From positions 186,001 to 250,000 of the forward strand of contig PHCC01000002.1 in the NCBI GenBank assembly GCA_002842215.1: 64,000 nucleotides of DNA. Reading direction: 5' to 3'. A program made the position numbers and the translations under genes. The notes beneath the pieces are model-generated. The model was given only the letters and a program-made list of their open reading frames with translations. It did not search any database and had not been told where the DNA came from. Of the stretch, positions 44,985 to 53,415 are shown in pieces. Within the stretch, counting starts at the first letter, position 1; every line of letters begins with the position of its first letter. Origin of the DNA: Betaproteobacteria bacterium HGW-Betaproteobacteria-9. GTDB taxonomy: Bacteria > Pseudomonadota > Gammaproteobacteria > Burkholderiales > Burkholderiaceae_C.

Positions 44985-45536
44985 TCAGGCGTTGGTAGCA
45001 GTGACAGGCTTGACCACAGCGACGGCCTGCTTGGCGGGCACAGCGGCTTTGGCGGGTGCGGAGGCCTTGGGCTTCGCTGCCAACGTCTTGGCGACTGGCT
45101 TGCGCGCTGCCGGGGCAGCGGCCTTCTTGGCGACCACTTTCTTTTCAACCGCCTTGGGTGCCACCTTGGCAGCCGGCTCGACCTTGGTTGCGGGTTTTGC
45201 GGTGGATTTCACCGCCTTTTTGATGGCCACTTTGTCGGCAGGCTTGGCCACCACAGCAGGTTTGGCCACCGATGCGGTCGCCTTGGGCGGTGTCACTTCG
45301 GCGCTGGGGCGGCCGGTCTTCAGGGTGGGCACGGCGGCAACAGCGGTCTTGAAGGCCGCATCGCTCATGCCCTTGAGCACCATCAGGCCGGCGCGCAGGA
45401 GCTCGCTCTTCTTGACGCTGGTGCCCAGGCCGATGGCGCGGATCTTGAGGACATCGATGGAGGCGTACTCGGCCTTGGGGATCGTGAAGCTGTCGCGGAC
45501 CAGTTTGCTGGATTTGCCGGTGTTCTTGGATGCCAT
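44985..45536 (-). CDS. Histone H1-like Lys/Ala/Pro-rich protein
   Basis: 183 residues. The first ~75 residues form a compact domain (RDSFTIPKAEYASIDVLKIRAIGLGTSVKKSELLRAGL). The rest is a repetitive tail of K/A/P/V (e.g. KPATKVEPAAKVAPKAVEKK) typical of eukaryote-like H1 tails of bacterial nucleoid proteins. It probably binds DNA or RNA. A 19-bp palindrome lies just upstream of the start, suggesting tight regulation. Confidence 0.7.
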   Translation of the reverse strand: MASKNTGKSSKLVRDSFTIPKAEYASIDVLKIRAIGLGTSVKKSELLRAGLMVLKGMSDAAFKTAVAAVPTLKTGRPSAEVTPPKATASVAKPAVVAKPADKVAIKKAVKSTAKPATKVEPAAKVAPKAVEKKVVAKKAAAPAARKPVAKTLAAKPKASAPAKAAVPAKQAVAVVKPVTATNA

Positions 45537-45554
45537 GAATTTTCCTTTTGAGTT

Positions 45555-45577
45555 AAACGGTATAAACCGTTTATACC
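45555..45577 (-). promoter_or_regulatory. 19-bp palindrome upstream of the H1-like gene
   Basis: GGTATAAAC-C-GTTTATACC (45559-45577) is a perfect inverted repeat around one base. An overlapping dyad AAACGGT-ATAA-ACCGTTT spans 45555-45572. It lies 23-41 bases upstream of the ATG, where a promoter is expected. It is operator-like; no regulator is identified. Confidence 0.55.
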
Positions 45578-45618
45578 AAAAAATCCGGCCGTTTTTCCCA
45601 GCTCAGAACCCGCCCGCT

Positions 45619-48585
45619 TCAGGCCCGGGCCATGAAGCCGGCCAGTGCGCGCGCCGTGCCCAGCGCGGCGGTCTGCAATTGCTCCAGAGCCTGGGTGTCC
45701 ACCGTCCGGTCGCGCGCCGCCTGTTCGATCTGCGCGCAGGCAATTCCCAGCGCGGTGGCGCCCACGTTGTCGGCGCCCCCCTTGAGTCGGTGCGCTGCGT
45801 TCTGCAGGTCCTCGAAGCGGGGCACTGCAACGGACTGTTGAATGGCATCGCAGCGGGCGGGCAGGGCCTGCAGAAATTCGTTGAAGATGTCGCGGCGCAA
45901 CGTGCCAGCGGCATCGTCGCATTCGGCCAGTGCTTCCCAGCGCCCGGCGTCCAGCCAGGCCGGGTCGGGCGCAACCAGGGGAAACTCCGGCTCGGTTGGT
46001 TCATCGGTGGCGGATGGTGTGCCCCCGGAATGCGCGGTCGTGGTCGCCGGACTCCAGTGGCGCAGGGCGGCGGCGAGGCGTTCGAGTTCCAGGGGTTTGG
46101 GCAGGTATTCCGACATGCCCGCGTCCAGGCAGCGCTGGCGGTCTTCGCCCAGGGTCGAGGCCGAGATGCCGATCAACACCGGCGCACTTTCGCCCAGTTG
46201 TGTTCGGATGGCGTGCGCGGTGGCTTGGCCGTCCATGCCGGGCATGTGGCTGTCGAGCAGCACCAGGGCAAATGGCTGCTGCGTTGCCTGTGCGCGGGTG
46301 ATCGCTCGCAGCGCTGTGGCGCCATCGCTGACGCTGTCATGGGGATAGCCCAGCCGGTCCAGCATGGCAGCGGCCACCTTGAGGTTGACCGGGTTGTCAT
46401 CGACCACCAGCACACGGTGAGGTTGGTTCTCGTGCGGCAGGCTCGTGACCGCAGGCGCACGGACCAGGCCGGGATCGGCCGCCAGGCAGCGGACCGAAAA
46501 GCGGAAGGTGGAGCCCGTGCCGGGCGCGCTGATCACGCTGATCTGCCCACCCATCATCTCGACCAGGTGCTTGCAGATCATCAGTCCGAGGCCGGTGCCT
46601 CCGTAGACGCGGGTGGTGGATGTGTCGCCTTGGGCGAAGGGCTGGAACAGGTCGGGCAGGCGCTCGGGCGGGATGCCGACGCCGGTGTCGGTGACGCTGA
46701 AACACAGCTGGGGCGGCGTCTGCGTCTGGTCCAGCCAGCCGCACAGTTCGACCTCGCCGTGTTCGGTGAACTTGATGGCGTTGGACAACAGGTTGAGCAG
46801 GATCTGGCGCAGGCGGACCACGTCGCCGATCATGGCCTCGGGCACTTCGGGCGCGATCTGGATGGCCAGATGCAGGCCTTTCTCTTGCGCCTGGAGCCGC
46901 ATGATGCCGGTGGCGTGGCCGATGGCGGCACGCACATCCAGCGGTGCCTGCTCCAGTTGCAGGCGGCCGGATTCGATTTTTGAGAAATCCAGGATGTCGT
47001 CCACCACGGCGAGCAACTGGTCGCTCGACACCTTCAGCACACCGAGCAGTTCCTGCTGGGTCGGTGTGAGCGGCGATTCGCTCAGCAACTCGCTCATGCC
47101 GACCACGCCGTGCAGCGGGGTGCGGATTTCGTGGCTCATGACCGCGAGGAAACCCGCCTTGGCCTTCACCGCTGCGAGCGCCTCCTCGCGCGAAGCGGCG
47201 AGTTCGGCGGTGCGCAGGTTCACACGGGCTTCCAGCATCTGGGCCGCGTCGCGCAGGGCTTCGTTTTTCTGTTCAATCTCTGTGTTGTAGGCCTGCAGCT
47301 GGACCGCGCTGTCGTGCATGACCTGCGAGAGGTTGTGCACCTCGCGAAACCGGGTGAGCCGCTGCACCGGCGGCACGCCGCCCGAGCCCAGCCGCAGGGC
47401 CGAGCTGTTGAGCTGTTGGAACTGGCCCGAGAGGCGCCTGGCCACGGTGTAAGCCACCAGGGCGCTCACACCCATCAGCGCGGCCATCGCCATCAACGCC
47501 CATTGCCGTGCCTGCGTGACCTGGTGGGTGAAGTCCTGTTCGGGCGCAACCACGATGAGCTGCCAGTCGAGGTTGTATTTTTTCCCAAAGGGACGCTGCA
47601 ACGCCATCAACCGGTTGTTGGTCAGACCCAGCCGCTGCAGCCAGTCTTGCCGGGTTTCCAGCCGCACCAGACCGGGCTGGGTGCGCTGGCCCGGCTGGAA
47701 ACGCGCGTGGAGCTGGCTGTAGGAGGCGCGCACCAGCGCGTCCTGGCTCTGCGTGGGGGTGATGCGCTGCTGTTTCCCATCGACGAGGTGGTGGAGGGCT
47801 TCTTCGCCCGAACTGGCCACCATCAGGCCCTGCGCGTCGACGAGGTAGGTCACGGCGTGGTCGCTCACGCGGGTGCTGCGGATCAGGTCGGTCAGCCGTG
47901 CCAGGCTCATGTCCACCGCCATCACGCCGAGCAGGGTTTTTGCGTCCGCGCCGTAGATCGGCTGCGCCAGGGTCAGGTCAAACTGGTCCTTGACCGCCGA
48001 GCGGTAGACGTTGGTGAACACGCGCTGGCCGGTGCTGGCCGCGAGCTGGTACCAGGGTCTGCGGCGCGGGTCGTAGACCGTGGTTTCGGTCTTGACGAGG
48101 CGGCTGCGGTCACCCGGTTGCGCGATCAGGAAGTGCCGCCGGCCACTCTCGCCGGGCCGGATACTGCGCACGATGAAACCCGCTTCTTCGCGTTCCAGAC
48201 CAAAGAAGCTGCCGTCTTCGGTGCCGAAATACAGGTAGGGCACATTGGCCGACTGCTGCGTGAGCGCGTGGGCCATCAGCTCGAACGCGGTGGTGTCCTT
48301 CAGCCAGTTGCGTGTGCGTTCGGCCTCGGCGCCGCTGGTCTCGAAAGGCGGTACCAGGGCGTTGACCACGGTGTGCGATTCGCCCAGATGGGCCAGCGCG
48401 CCAACGTCCACGCGGTGGGCCGCCTGGCTCATGGCGTTTTCGGCCAGCGTATCGATCGCCTGCGCGCTGTTGGACGAGAGCAGCCACGACACCAGCAAAG
48501 CCGGCACCAGCGCGGCCAGCACCAGCGCAGCGATCAGGGCAGGGCCGAGCGAAAGCCGGCGTCGGTGGGCGAGGGTGATGGGCAC
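45619..48585 (-). CDS. Hybrid sensor histidine kinase (dCACHE, HisKA, HATPase, receiver, HPt)
   Basis: 988 residues. Order: transmembrane helix, periplasmic dCACHE-like sensor (YDPRRRPWYQLAAS, YRSAVKDQFDLTLAQPIYG), second transmembrane helix (MAMAALMGVSALVAYTVARRL), coiled coil, HisKA with FLAVMSHEIRTPLHG, HATPase with NLLSNAIKFTEHG and GGTGLGLMICK, receiver VLVVDDNPVNLKVAAAMLDRLGY ... LLDSHMPGMDG, and a C-terminal HPt domain AAHRLKGGADNVG. The signal is unknown. It lies 21 bases downstream of the response-regulator gene and forms an operon with it. Confidence 0.92.
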   Translation of the reverse strand: MPITLAHRRRLSLGPALIAALVLAALVPALLVSWLLSSNSAQAIDTLAENAMSQAAHRVDVGALAHLGESHTVVNALVPPFETSGAEAERTRNWLKDTTAFELMAHALTQQSANVPYLYFGTEDGSFFGLEREEAGFIVRSIRPGESGRRHFLIAQPGDRSRLVKTETTVYDPRRRPWYQLAASTGQRVFTNVYRSAVKDQFDLTLAQPIYGADAKTLLGVMAVDMSLARLTDLIRSTRVSDHAVTYLVDAQGLMVASSGEEALHHLVDGKQQRITPTQSQDALVRASYSQLHARFQPGQRTQPGLVRLETRQDWLQRLGLTNNRLMALQRPFGKKYNLDWQLIVVAPEQDFTHQVTQARQWALMAMAALMGVSALVAYTVARRLSGQFQQLNSSALRLGSGGVPPVQRLTRFREVHNLSQVMHDSAVQLQAYNTEIEQKNEALRDAAQMLEARVNLRTAELAASREEALAAVKAKAGFLAVMSHEIRTPLHGVVGMSELLSESPLTPTQQELLGVLKVSSDQLLAVVDDILDFSKIESGRLQLEQAPLDVRAAIGHATGIMRLQAQEKGLHLAIQIAPEVPEAMIGDVVRLRQILLNLLSNAIKFTEHGEVELCGWLDQTQTPPQLCFSVTDTGVGIPPERLPDLFQPFAQGDTSTTRVYGGTGLGLMICKHLVEMMGGQISVISAPGTGSTFRFSVRCLAADPGLVRAPAVTSLPHENQPHRVLVVDDNPVNLKVAAAMLDRLGYPHDSVSDGATALRAITRAQATQQPFALVLLDSHMPGMDGQATAHAIRTQLGESAPVLIGISASTLGEDRQRCLDAGMSEYLPKPLELERLAAALRHWSPATTTAHSGGTPSATDEPTEPEFPLVAPDPAWLDAGRWEALAECDDAAGTLRRDIFNEFLQALPARCDAIQQSVAVPRFEDLQNAAHRLKGGADNVGATALGIACAQIEQAARDRTVDTQALEQLQTAALGTARALAGFMARA

Positions 48586-48606
48586 GGTGGCGGGCCAGGA
48601 CTGGAT

Positions 48607-49725
48607 TCAGAAGGGCAGCGGTTCCACGGCACAAACGTCCATGGGTTCGCTGCGGTGGGGCAGTGTGAGGAGGTAACGGGCAACGGGCCGGACGGCGCCA
48701 GTGATGCTGCGCAGCACCGGGATCGAAACCGTGATGGCGCCGTGTTCGGATGGCGCGTGGCGCTGCATGGCCATGGCGTCCACCACGGCTTCGCCCACCG
48801 GGATCAGCTGCCGGCTGCCGCCGAGCAGGCCGTCCAGCTGCATCATCGCCACCGGTCCCCCGTGCAGCGCAATGCCCACTTCGAACGGTGGCAGGCGGCG
48901 GCCGGGAAACTGCGCTTGCACGAAGTCCGCCATGCTGGCGGCGGCGTTGCGCAGGCCCAGCGCGGCCTTGGCTGCCCGCAGGCTGTGGGGCGCGCTCATG
49001 GCCAGGTTGACCCCGTCGGCAAAGATGCCGAGCACGCCTTCGCCCACGAACTGCATGGCGCTGGCGCCAAACAGGTGGACGGTGTCGCCACTGTTTTCGT
49101 AGAAACGTTTGAGCATCCGGCCGAGTTCGGCCGGGTCCAGCGCAGCCAGCCATTGCGGGTAGTGCCGGATGTCGGCGAACAACACGGTTGCCTCGGGGTA
49201 GTTGAGGGCCTGCCGGCCACGCGCATCGCCAGGCCACTGTTCGCTGAGCTCGCGCGCGAGCCGCTTTTCGTATTGTTCATGCAGGTCCCAGGCTTGCTCC
49301 TCAAGGGCCTCGGACAGGGCTTTCTGCAGCTGCATGTCCTGCACAGCGGTGCGCAGGTTCTTTCGGTTGAACTGGCCCTGCACCGCCTCGGTCAGTTCCT
49401 TGGGGCGCAAGGGTTTGGTGAGGTAGTCGTCGGCACCCAGAAGCATGCCCTGACGCATGTCGCGCCGCTCCTGCAGCGAGGTCAGCAGAATCAGCGGCGT
49501 CTGACCGAGCTGCGGGTGTTCACGCAGGTGCTGCAGCAGGTCAAAACCACTCATGCCCGGCATGTTGACGTCGCTGACGATCAGGTCGGGCTGGTGTTCC
49601 TGGATCAGGCGCCAGGCGGAGAGTCCGTTGCTGGCTTCGAGCACTTCGTGGCTCTGGTTTTTCAGCACCACGCTGATGAGTTTGAGTGTTCCGCCATCGT
49701 CTTCCGCTACCACTATCAAGGCCAT
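48607..49725 (-). CDS. Response regulator with class III cyclase-like output domain
   Basis: 372 residues. A receiver domain has its phospho-acceptor at Asp52 (IVSDVNMPGMSG) and KPLRP at 105-109. Coiled-coil residues 120-165 lead to a class III cyclase-like domain starting at ATVLFADIRHY. The first metal Asp (185) is present, but the second expected Asp is Glu229 (FVGEGVLGIF). This suggests a degenerate or altered cyclase. ATG 49725 is the start of the receiver; the longer frame upstream is not receiver-like. Paired with the hybrid kinase downstream. Confidence 0.85.
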   Translation of the reverse strand: MALIVVAEDDGGTLKLISVVLKNQSHEVLEASNGLSAWRLIQEHQPDLIVSDVNMPGMSGFDLLQHLREHPQLGQTPLILLTSLQERRDMRQGMLLGADDYLTKPLRPKELTEAVQGQFNRKNLRTAVQDMQLQKALSEALEEQAWDLHEQYEKRLARELSEQWPGDARGRQALNYPEATVLFADIRHYPQWLAALDPAELGRMLKRFYENSGDTVHLFGASAMQFVGEGVLGIFADGVNLAMSAPHSLRAAKAALGLRNAAASMADFVQAQFPGRRLPPFEVGIALHGGPVAMMQLDGLLGGSRQLIPVGEAVVDAMAMQRHAPSEHGAITVSIPVLRSITGAVRPVARYLLTLPHRSEPMDVCAVEPLPF

Positions 49726-49807
49726 CGCTGTGCTGTCTCCGGGTACACATGGAATCGGGCATCGTAGACCGGCCCCGTGACGGATTGCCTGTGGGCGTGC
49801 GCTGGGG

Positions 49808-51292
49808 TCAGCGCAGATCGGCGCTGAACTTCCAGGCCGTTTTCTGCCAGGCCAGCACTTCTTCGCCCAGCAGCCAGGCCGACTGCGGGTAGCGACGCGA
49901 CCAACCCGGGTTGGTTGCCAGCTTGAAGGCGCCCGATTTGTAGCTGAGCTTGACCGACTGGTGCTCGGGCATCTGGCGGGCATGGCAGAGCAGCACCGCC
50001 AGGCGCAGGCTCATGAGCTGCTTGGCGAACAGCTCGTCTTCCAGCGACTGCTCCAGCTTGCGCAACTTGCCGCGCTGACCGAGCACCAGCTGGCTCATGC
50101 GGTGCAATTCGGGAAAGGAGAAACCCGGTGCGTCCACGTTGTCCAGGATGTAGGCGCCGTGGTGGTACGAGCGGTCGTGCGAGATGTGTGTGCCGATCTC
50201 GTGCAGGCGGGCGGCCCAGGCGAGCTTTTGCGAATAACGTTCGTTGGGCGTGTCGGCCGCCGCGATCTGGGCGAACAGGGCGGTGCTCACGGTGCTCACG
50301 CGCTGCGCCTGCGCTTCGTCGATGGAGAAGCGCTCGGCCAGCCAGCGCACCGTGCGCTCGCGCACGTCGCCGGTGTGGGACTCGCGGTCGATCAGGTCGT
50401 AGAGCGCACCCTGGCGCAAGGCGCCTTGCGCGGGCAGCATCTGCTGGATGTCGAAGAGGTCGAAGATTGCGCGCAGCACGCTCACGCCGCCACCGAGCAC
50501 GGCCCGGCGGTCGTCCTTCATGCCCTCGATGCGCAGGTTGTCGACGTTGCCGGCCTTGATCAGCTTGTCCACCAGCCAGTCGAGTCCCGAACGGGTGATC
50601 ACGCCCGAAGCCCAGCCGTTGGCCGCCAGGATGTCGGCGACCGAGCCCACCGTGCCCGAGGAGCCGTAGGACACCGTCCATTCGGAGGGCGGAAAGGTGT
50701 CGAGCGCCTCATCAAGCACGGCCTTGGCCGCGACTTCCGCAGTCTTGAAGGCCACCGCCGTGAGCTGACCCCGAGGGAAATACTTGGTCGACCAGGCCAC
50801 GCTGCCCAGCCGGTAGGACTCCATCTTGCGGGCCTCGTAACCCTGACCCAGGATCATCTCGGTCGAGCGCCCGCCGATGTCCACCACCAGGCGTTTTTCT
50901 TCGGATTGCGGCAGCAGGCGCGAGACACCCTGGTAAATCAGGCGCGCCTCTTCGTGGCCCGACACCACCTCGATGGCAAAGCCCAGGATGGACTGTGCCT
51001 TGCGCATGAACTCGTCGCGGTTCTTGGCCTCGCGCAGGGTCTGCGTGGCGACGGCCCGGACCTGTTGTTTCTTGAAACCGTGCAGGCGTTCGGCAAAGCG
51101 GGCCAGGCAGTCCCAGCCACGCTGCATGGCGGCTTCACTCAGCACCTTGTTTTCGTCCAGGCCGTTGCCCTGGCGCACGGTTTCCTTGATGTATTCGACG
51201 CGTTCGATGTGGCCGGAGTGGAAACGGCCGATTTCGAGCCGGAAGCTGTTGGAGCCGAGGTCGATCGCGGCGAGGAGGGTTCCGTTTTGCAT
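49808..51292 (-). CDS. ppx: Exopolyphosphatase
   Basis: 494 residues, Ppx/GppA family. Motifs are AAIDLGSNSFRLEIGR (phosphate 1), VVDIGGRSTEMILGQG (phosphate 2) and YGSSGTVGSVADIL, with an HD-like C-terminus (LHEIGTHISHDRSYHHGAYI). It hydrolyses polyphosphate from the end. With ppk1 7 kb away on the opposite strand it forms the polyphosphate pair, here separated by sixA, the H1-like gene and the kinase operon. Confidence 0.95.
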   Translation of the reverse strand: MQNGTLLAAIDLGSNSFRLEIGRFHSGHIERVEYIKETVRQGNGLDENKVLSEAAMQRGWDCLARFAERLHGFKKQQVRAVATQTLREAKNRDEFMRKAQSILGFAIEVVSGHEEARLIYQGVSRLLPQSEEKRLVVDIGGRSTEMILGQGYEARKMESYRLGSVAWSTKYFPRGQLTAVAFKTAEVAAKAVLDEALDTFPPSEWTVSYGSSGTVGSVADILAANGWASGVITRSGLDWLVDKLIKAGNVDNLRIEGMKDDRRAVLGGGVSVLRAIFDLFDIQQMLPAQGALRQGALYDLIDRESHTGDVRERTVRWLAERFSIDEAQAQRVSTVSTALFAQIAAADTPNERYSQKLAWAARLHEIGTHISHDRSYHHGAYILDNVDAPGFSFPELHRMSQLVLGQRGKLRKLEQSLEDELFAKQLMSLRLAVLLCHARQMPEHQSVKLSYKSGAFKLATNPGWSRRYPQSAWLLGEEVLAWQKTAWKFSADLR

Positions 51293-51501
51293 GGGGAGAG
51301 ATGACCACGGCGGCTCCCATGGGGAAGCCGGCGGTCCGGGAAGTCGGATGAGGAGCCCGGATTGTGACGCATGGCGCGCGCGCCCAGCGGCTACGGCCGC
51401 CCACGTGGGTCGGCGGAAATGGAAACCGTTTGTTTGTGCCGGGGCCTGCCCGAGCGAAGCGAATGGGCTTCAATGCGGCCAAGTTCCGCTGGCGAAGGGC
51501 G

Positions 51502-52653
51502 TCAACCTCCGATATAGCTCATTTCTGGCTTGGGCATGGACGACCTTTCGGCCACACATGACCGCTGCTGTGAATAGCGATCGGAGCGTCCTTGCCACAC
51601 GGACGCGATGGCGCTGGCGAGTTGTTCATCATCTCTGGTGGTCATGTTCCGGAGAATGCGGCGGAGATCGACGCCCTGGCCGGCGAAGAGGCAGGTGAAC
51701 AGGCGTCCTTCGGTGGACAGCCTCGCACGGTTGCAGTCACCGCAGAAAGCCTGGGTCACGCTGCTGATGACGCCGATCTCGCCCAGCGCCGGCGCGTGTT
51801 GTCCGTCGGACCCGACATAGCCCCAGCGTTGCGCGGTCTCGCCCGCAGCGCTGGCCAGGAGGCGCATCAGCGGCATGTGCTTGGAGAGCGTTCTAACGAC
51901 TTCTTCGCTGGGCAGCACGGCGTCCATGTTCCAGCCGTTGGTGGACCCCACGTCCATGAATTCGATGAAGCGCAGCGCCACGCCCGTGCCCTGGAAGAAT
52001 CGCGCCATAGGCAGGATCTGCTGGTCGTTGACGCAGCGCTTGACCACCATGTTGACCTTGATGTTCGTGATGCCAGCGGCTTGCGCTGCCTCAATGCCTT
52101 CCAGCACCTTGGCCACCGGGAAGTCCACATCGTTCATGCGCTTGAACACGTGGTCGTCCAGCGCGTCGAGACTGACCGTGACGCGGTTCAGTCCCGCGGC
52201 CTTGAGCGCCCTGGCCTTGCGGGCCAGCAGGGAGCCGTTGGTGGTCATCGTCAGGTCGATTGCATTTCCATCGGAGGTGCGCAGTTCTGCCAGCAGAACC
52301 AGCAGTTCTTCCAGGTTCTTGCGCAACAGCGGTTCACCGCCGGTCAGACGGATCTTTCTGACGCCCAGGGCGACGAACTGCCGCGCCACCCGGGTGATTT
52401 CTTCGAAGCTGAGCAGCGATGAATGGGGGAGGTATCGGTGGTCGCTGCCGAAGACGGCCTTGGGCATGCAGTAGGCACAGCGGAAGTTGCAGCGGTCGGT
52501 CACGCTGATGCGCAGATCGCGCAAAGGCCTTTGAAGCCGATCCCGAACCTCTCCGGTCGGTAGCGATTGCGCGTGCGAATGGGCCTGTTGTCGTTCGGCG
52601 AACTGCCGATGGTCCAGCAAGGGGATCACACGCGCCAACAGTGGTTCACCCAC
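51502..52653 (-). CDS. moaA: Molybdenum cofactor synthase MoaA (aoxD-type, arsenite oxidase cluster)
   Basis: 383 residues. The radical-SAM cluster motif is CNFRCAYC (Cys55, 59, 62), with [13 protein letters not shown], and the second cluster motif [19 protein letters not shown]. The C-terminus ends in GG as MoaA does. It converts GTP to a cyclic pterin precursor of molybdenum cofactor. A MoaA gene downstream of arsenite oxidase (called aoxD in Herminiimonas) supplies the Mo cofactor to AioA. It lies 54 bases after the nitroreductase gene. Confidence 0.93.
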   Translation of the reverse strand: MGEPLLARVIPLLDHRQFAERQQAHSHAQSLPTGEVRDRLQRPLRDLRISVTDRCNFRCAYCMPKAVFGSDHRYLPHSSLLSFEEITRVARQFVALGVRKIRLTGGEPLLRKNLEELLVLLAELRTSDGNAIDLTMTTNGSLLARKARALKAAGLNRVTVSLDALDDHVFKRMNDVDFPVAKVLEGIEAAQAAGITNIKVNMVVKRCVNDQQILPMARFFQGTGVALRFIEFMDVGSTNGWNMDAVLPSEEVVRTLSKHMPLMRLLASAAGETAQRWGYVGSDGQHAPALGEIGVISSVTQAFCGDCNRARLSTEGRLFTCLFAGQGVDLRRILRNMTTRDDEQLASAIASVWQGRSDRYSQQRSCVAERSSMPKPEMSYIGG

Positions 52654-52707
52654 GGTATGGCTCCGTTGGGGGAATCGAGGAAGGTTGGGTCTGCAAAAGC
52701 GTGGTGG

Positions 52708-53349
52708 TCACAGCGTGCTCACAAAGCTGTGCACCTCGGGGTGCAGGCGTTGGGTCTTGCGTTTGGACACGGTGCCGATGTTCAGGAAGCAGACCGCTTC
52801 TTCGCCCGTGGCAAGACAAAACAGTTGGCGCATGCGGGTGGACTGCATGGCCTGGCCGCTGGTCAGGCTGCTGCCGAAGCCCTGGCCATGCGCCATCAGG
52901 AGCATGTTCTGTACGGCCGCGCCCACGGACACCATGCGCTCCAAAGATGGAATGGGTGGCTCGCAGGTGCCCAGCTGGGCCACCACGAGCATCAGCACTG
53001 GAGCACGGTGCGCTTTCTCTCGGGCGGTCTCGATCTGTTCCAGCGTCGCGCCCGGGTCGCGGTCCACCAGCGCCAGTGCAAAGACCTCGGCCAGCAAGGC
53101 GCGTTTGTCCTGCGGCACGATGACAAATCGCCAGGGCTTGACCAGGCCGTGGTCGGGTGCCGAGGCGGCGCTGCGAAAGATCTGTTGCAGCTGCGAAACG
53201 TCGGGGCCTGGCTCCACCAGGCGTTTGGGAGAGATGTTCTGGCGGGACGTGATCCAGGCCTCGGCCAGGTGGTCGATGAATGGATCACGCTCCCGCGGTG
53301 ACGCCGGCAGGGGCGCTTCCGGCGTCGGCATGTGTGAGGCAGCACCCAT
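52708..53349 (-). CDS. aoxC: Nitroreductase-family protein (aoxC-type)
   Basis: 213 residues of the FMN-dependent nitroreductase fold (SPKRLVEPGPDVSQLQQIFRSA, PDHGLVKPWRFVIV, VSVGAAVQNMLLMAHGQGFGSSLTSG). GGAG lies 5-8 bases upstream of ATG 53349. A nitroreductase between aioA and moaA matches the aoxABCD order of Herminiimonas arsenicoxydans (aoxC). Its role in arsenite oxidation is not established. It lies 66 bases after the end of aioA. Confidence 0.88.
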   Translation of the reverse strand: MGAASHMPTPEAPLPASPRERDPFIDHLAEAWITSRQNISPKRLVEPGPDVSQLQQIFRSAASAPDHGLVKPWRFVIVPQDKRALLAEVFALALVDRDPGATLEQIETAREKAHRAPVLMLVVAQLGTCEPPIPSLERMVSVGAAVQNMLLMAHGQGFGSSLTSGQAMQSTRMRQLFCLATGEEAVCFLNIGTVSKRKTQRLHPEVHSFVSTL

Positions 53350-53415
53350 GGGGGTCTCCTGTCTGTTGTGCTTCAAGGAAGAAAGGGTGGCAGCGGCCAC
53401 CCTTTCACGAGCCGG

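Noticed and set aside
45619..48585. Direct functional link between sixA and the HPt domain of the hybrid kinase
   Set aside because: They are only near each other and on opposite strands; nothing in the sequence shows the kinase is the SixA target.
47110..49767. 885-codon plus-strand frame opposite the hybrid kinase and response regulator
   Set aside because: Antisense shadow of two well-supported genes; composition is His/Arg/Gly-rich without motifs.
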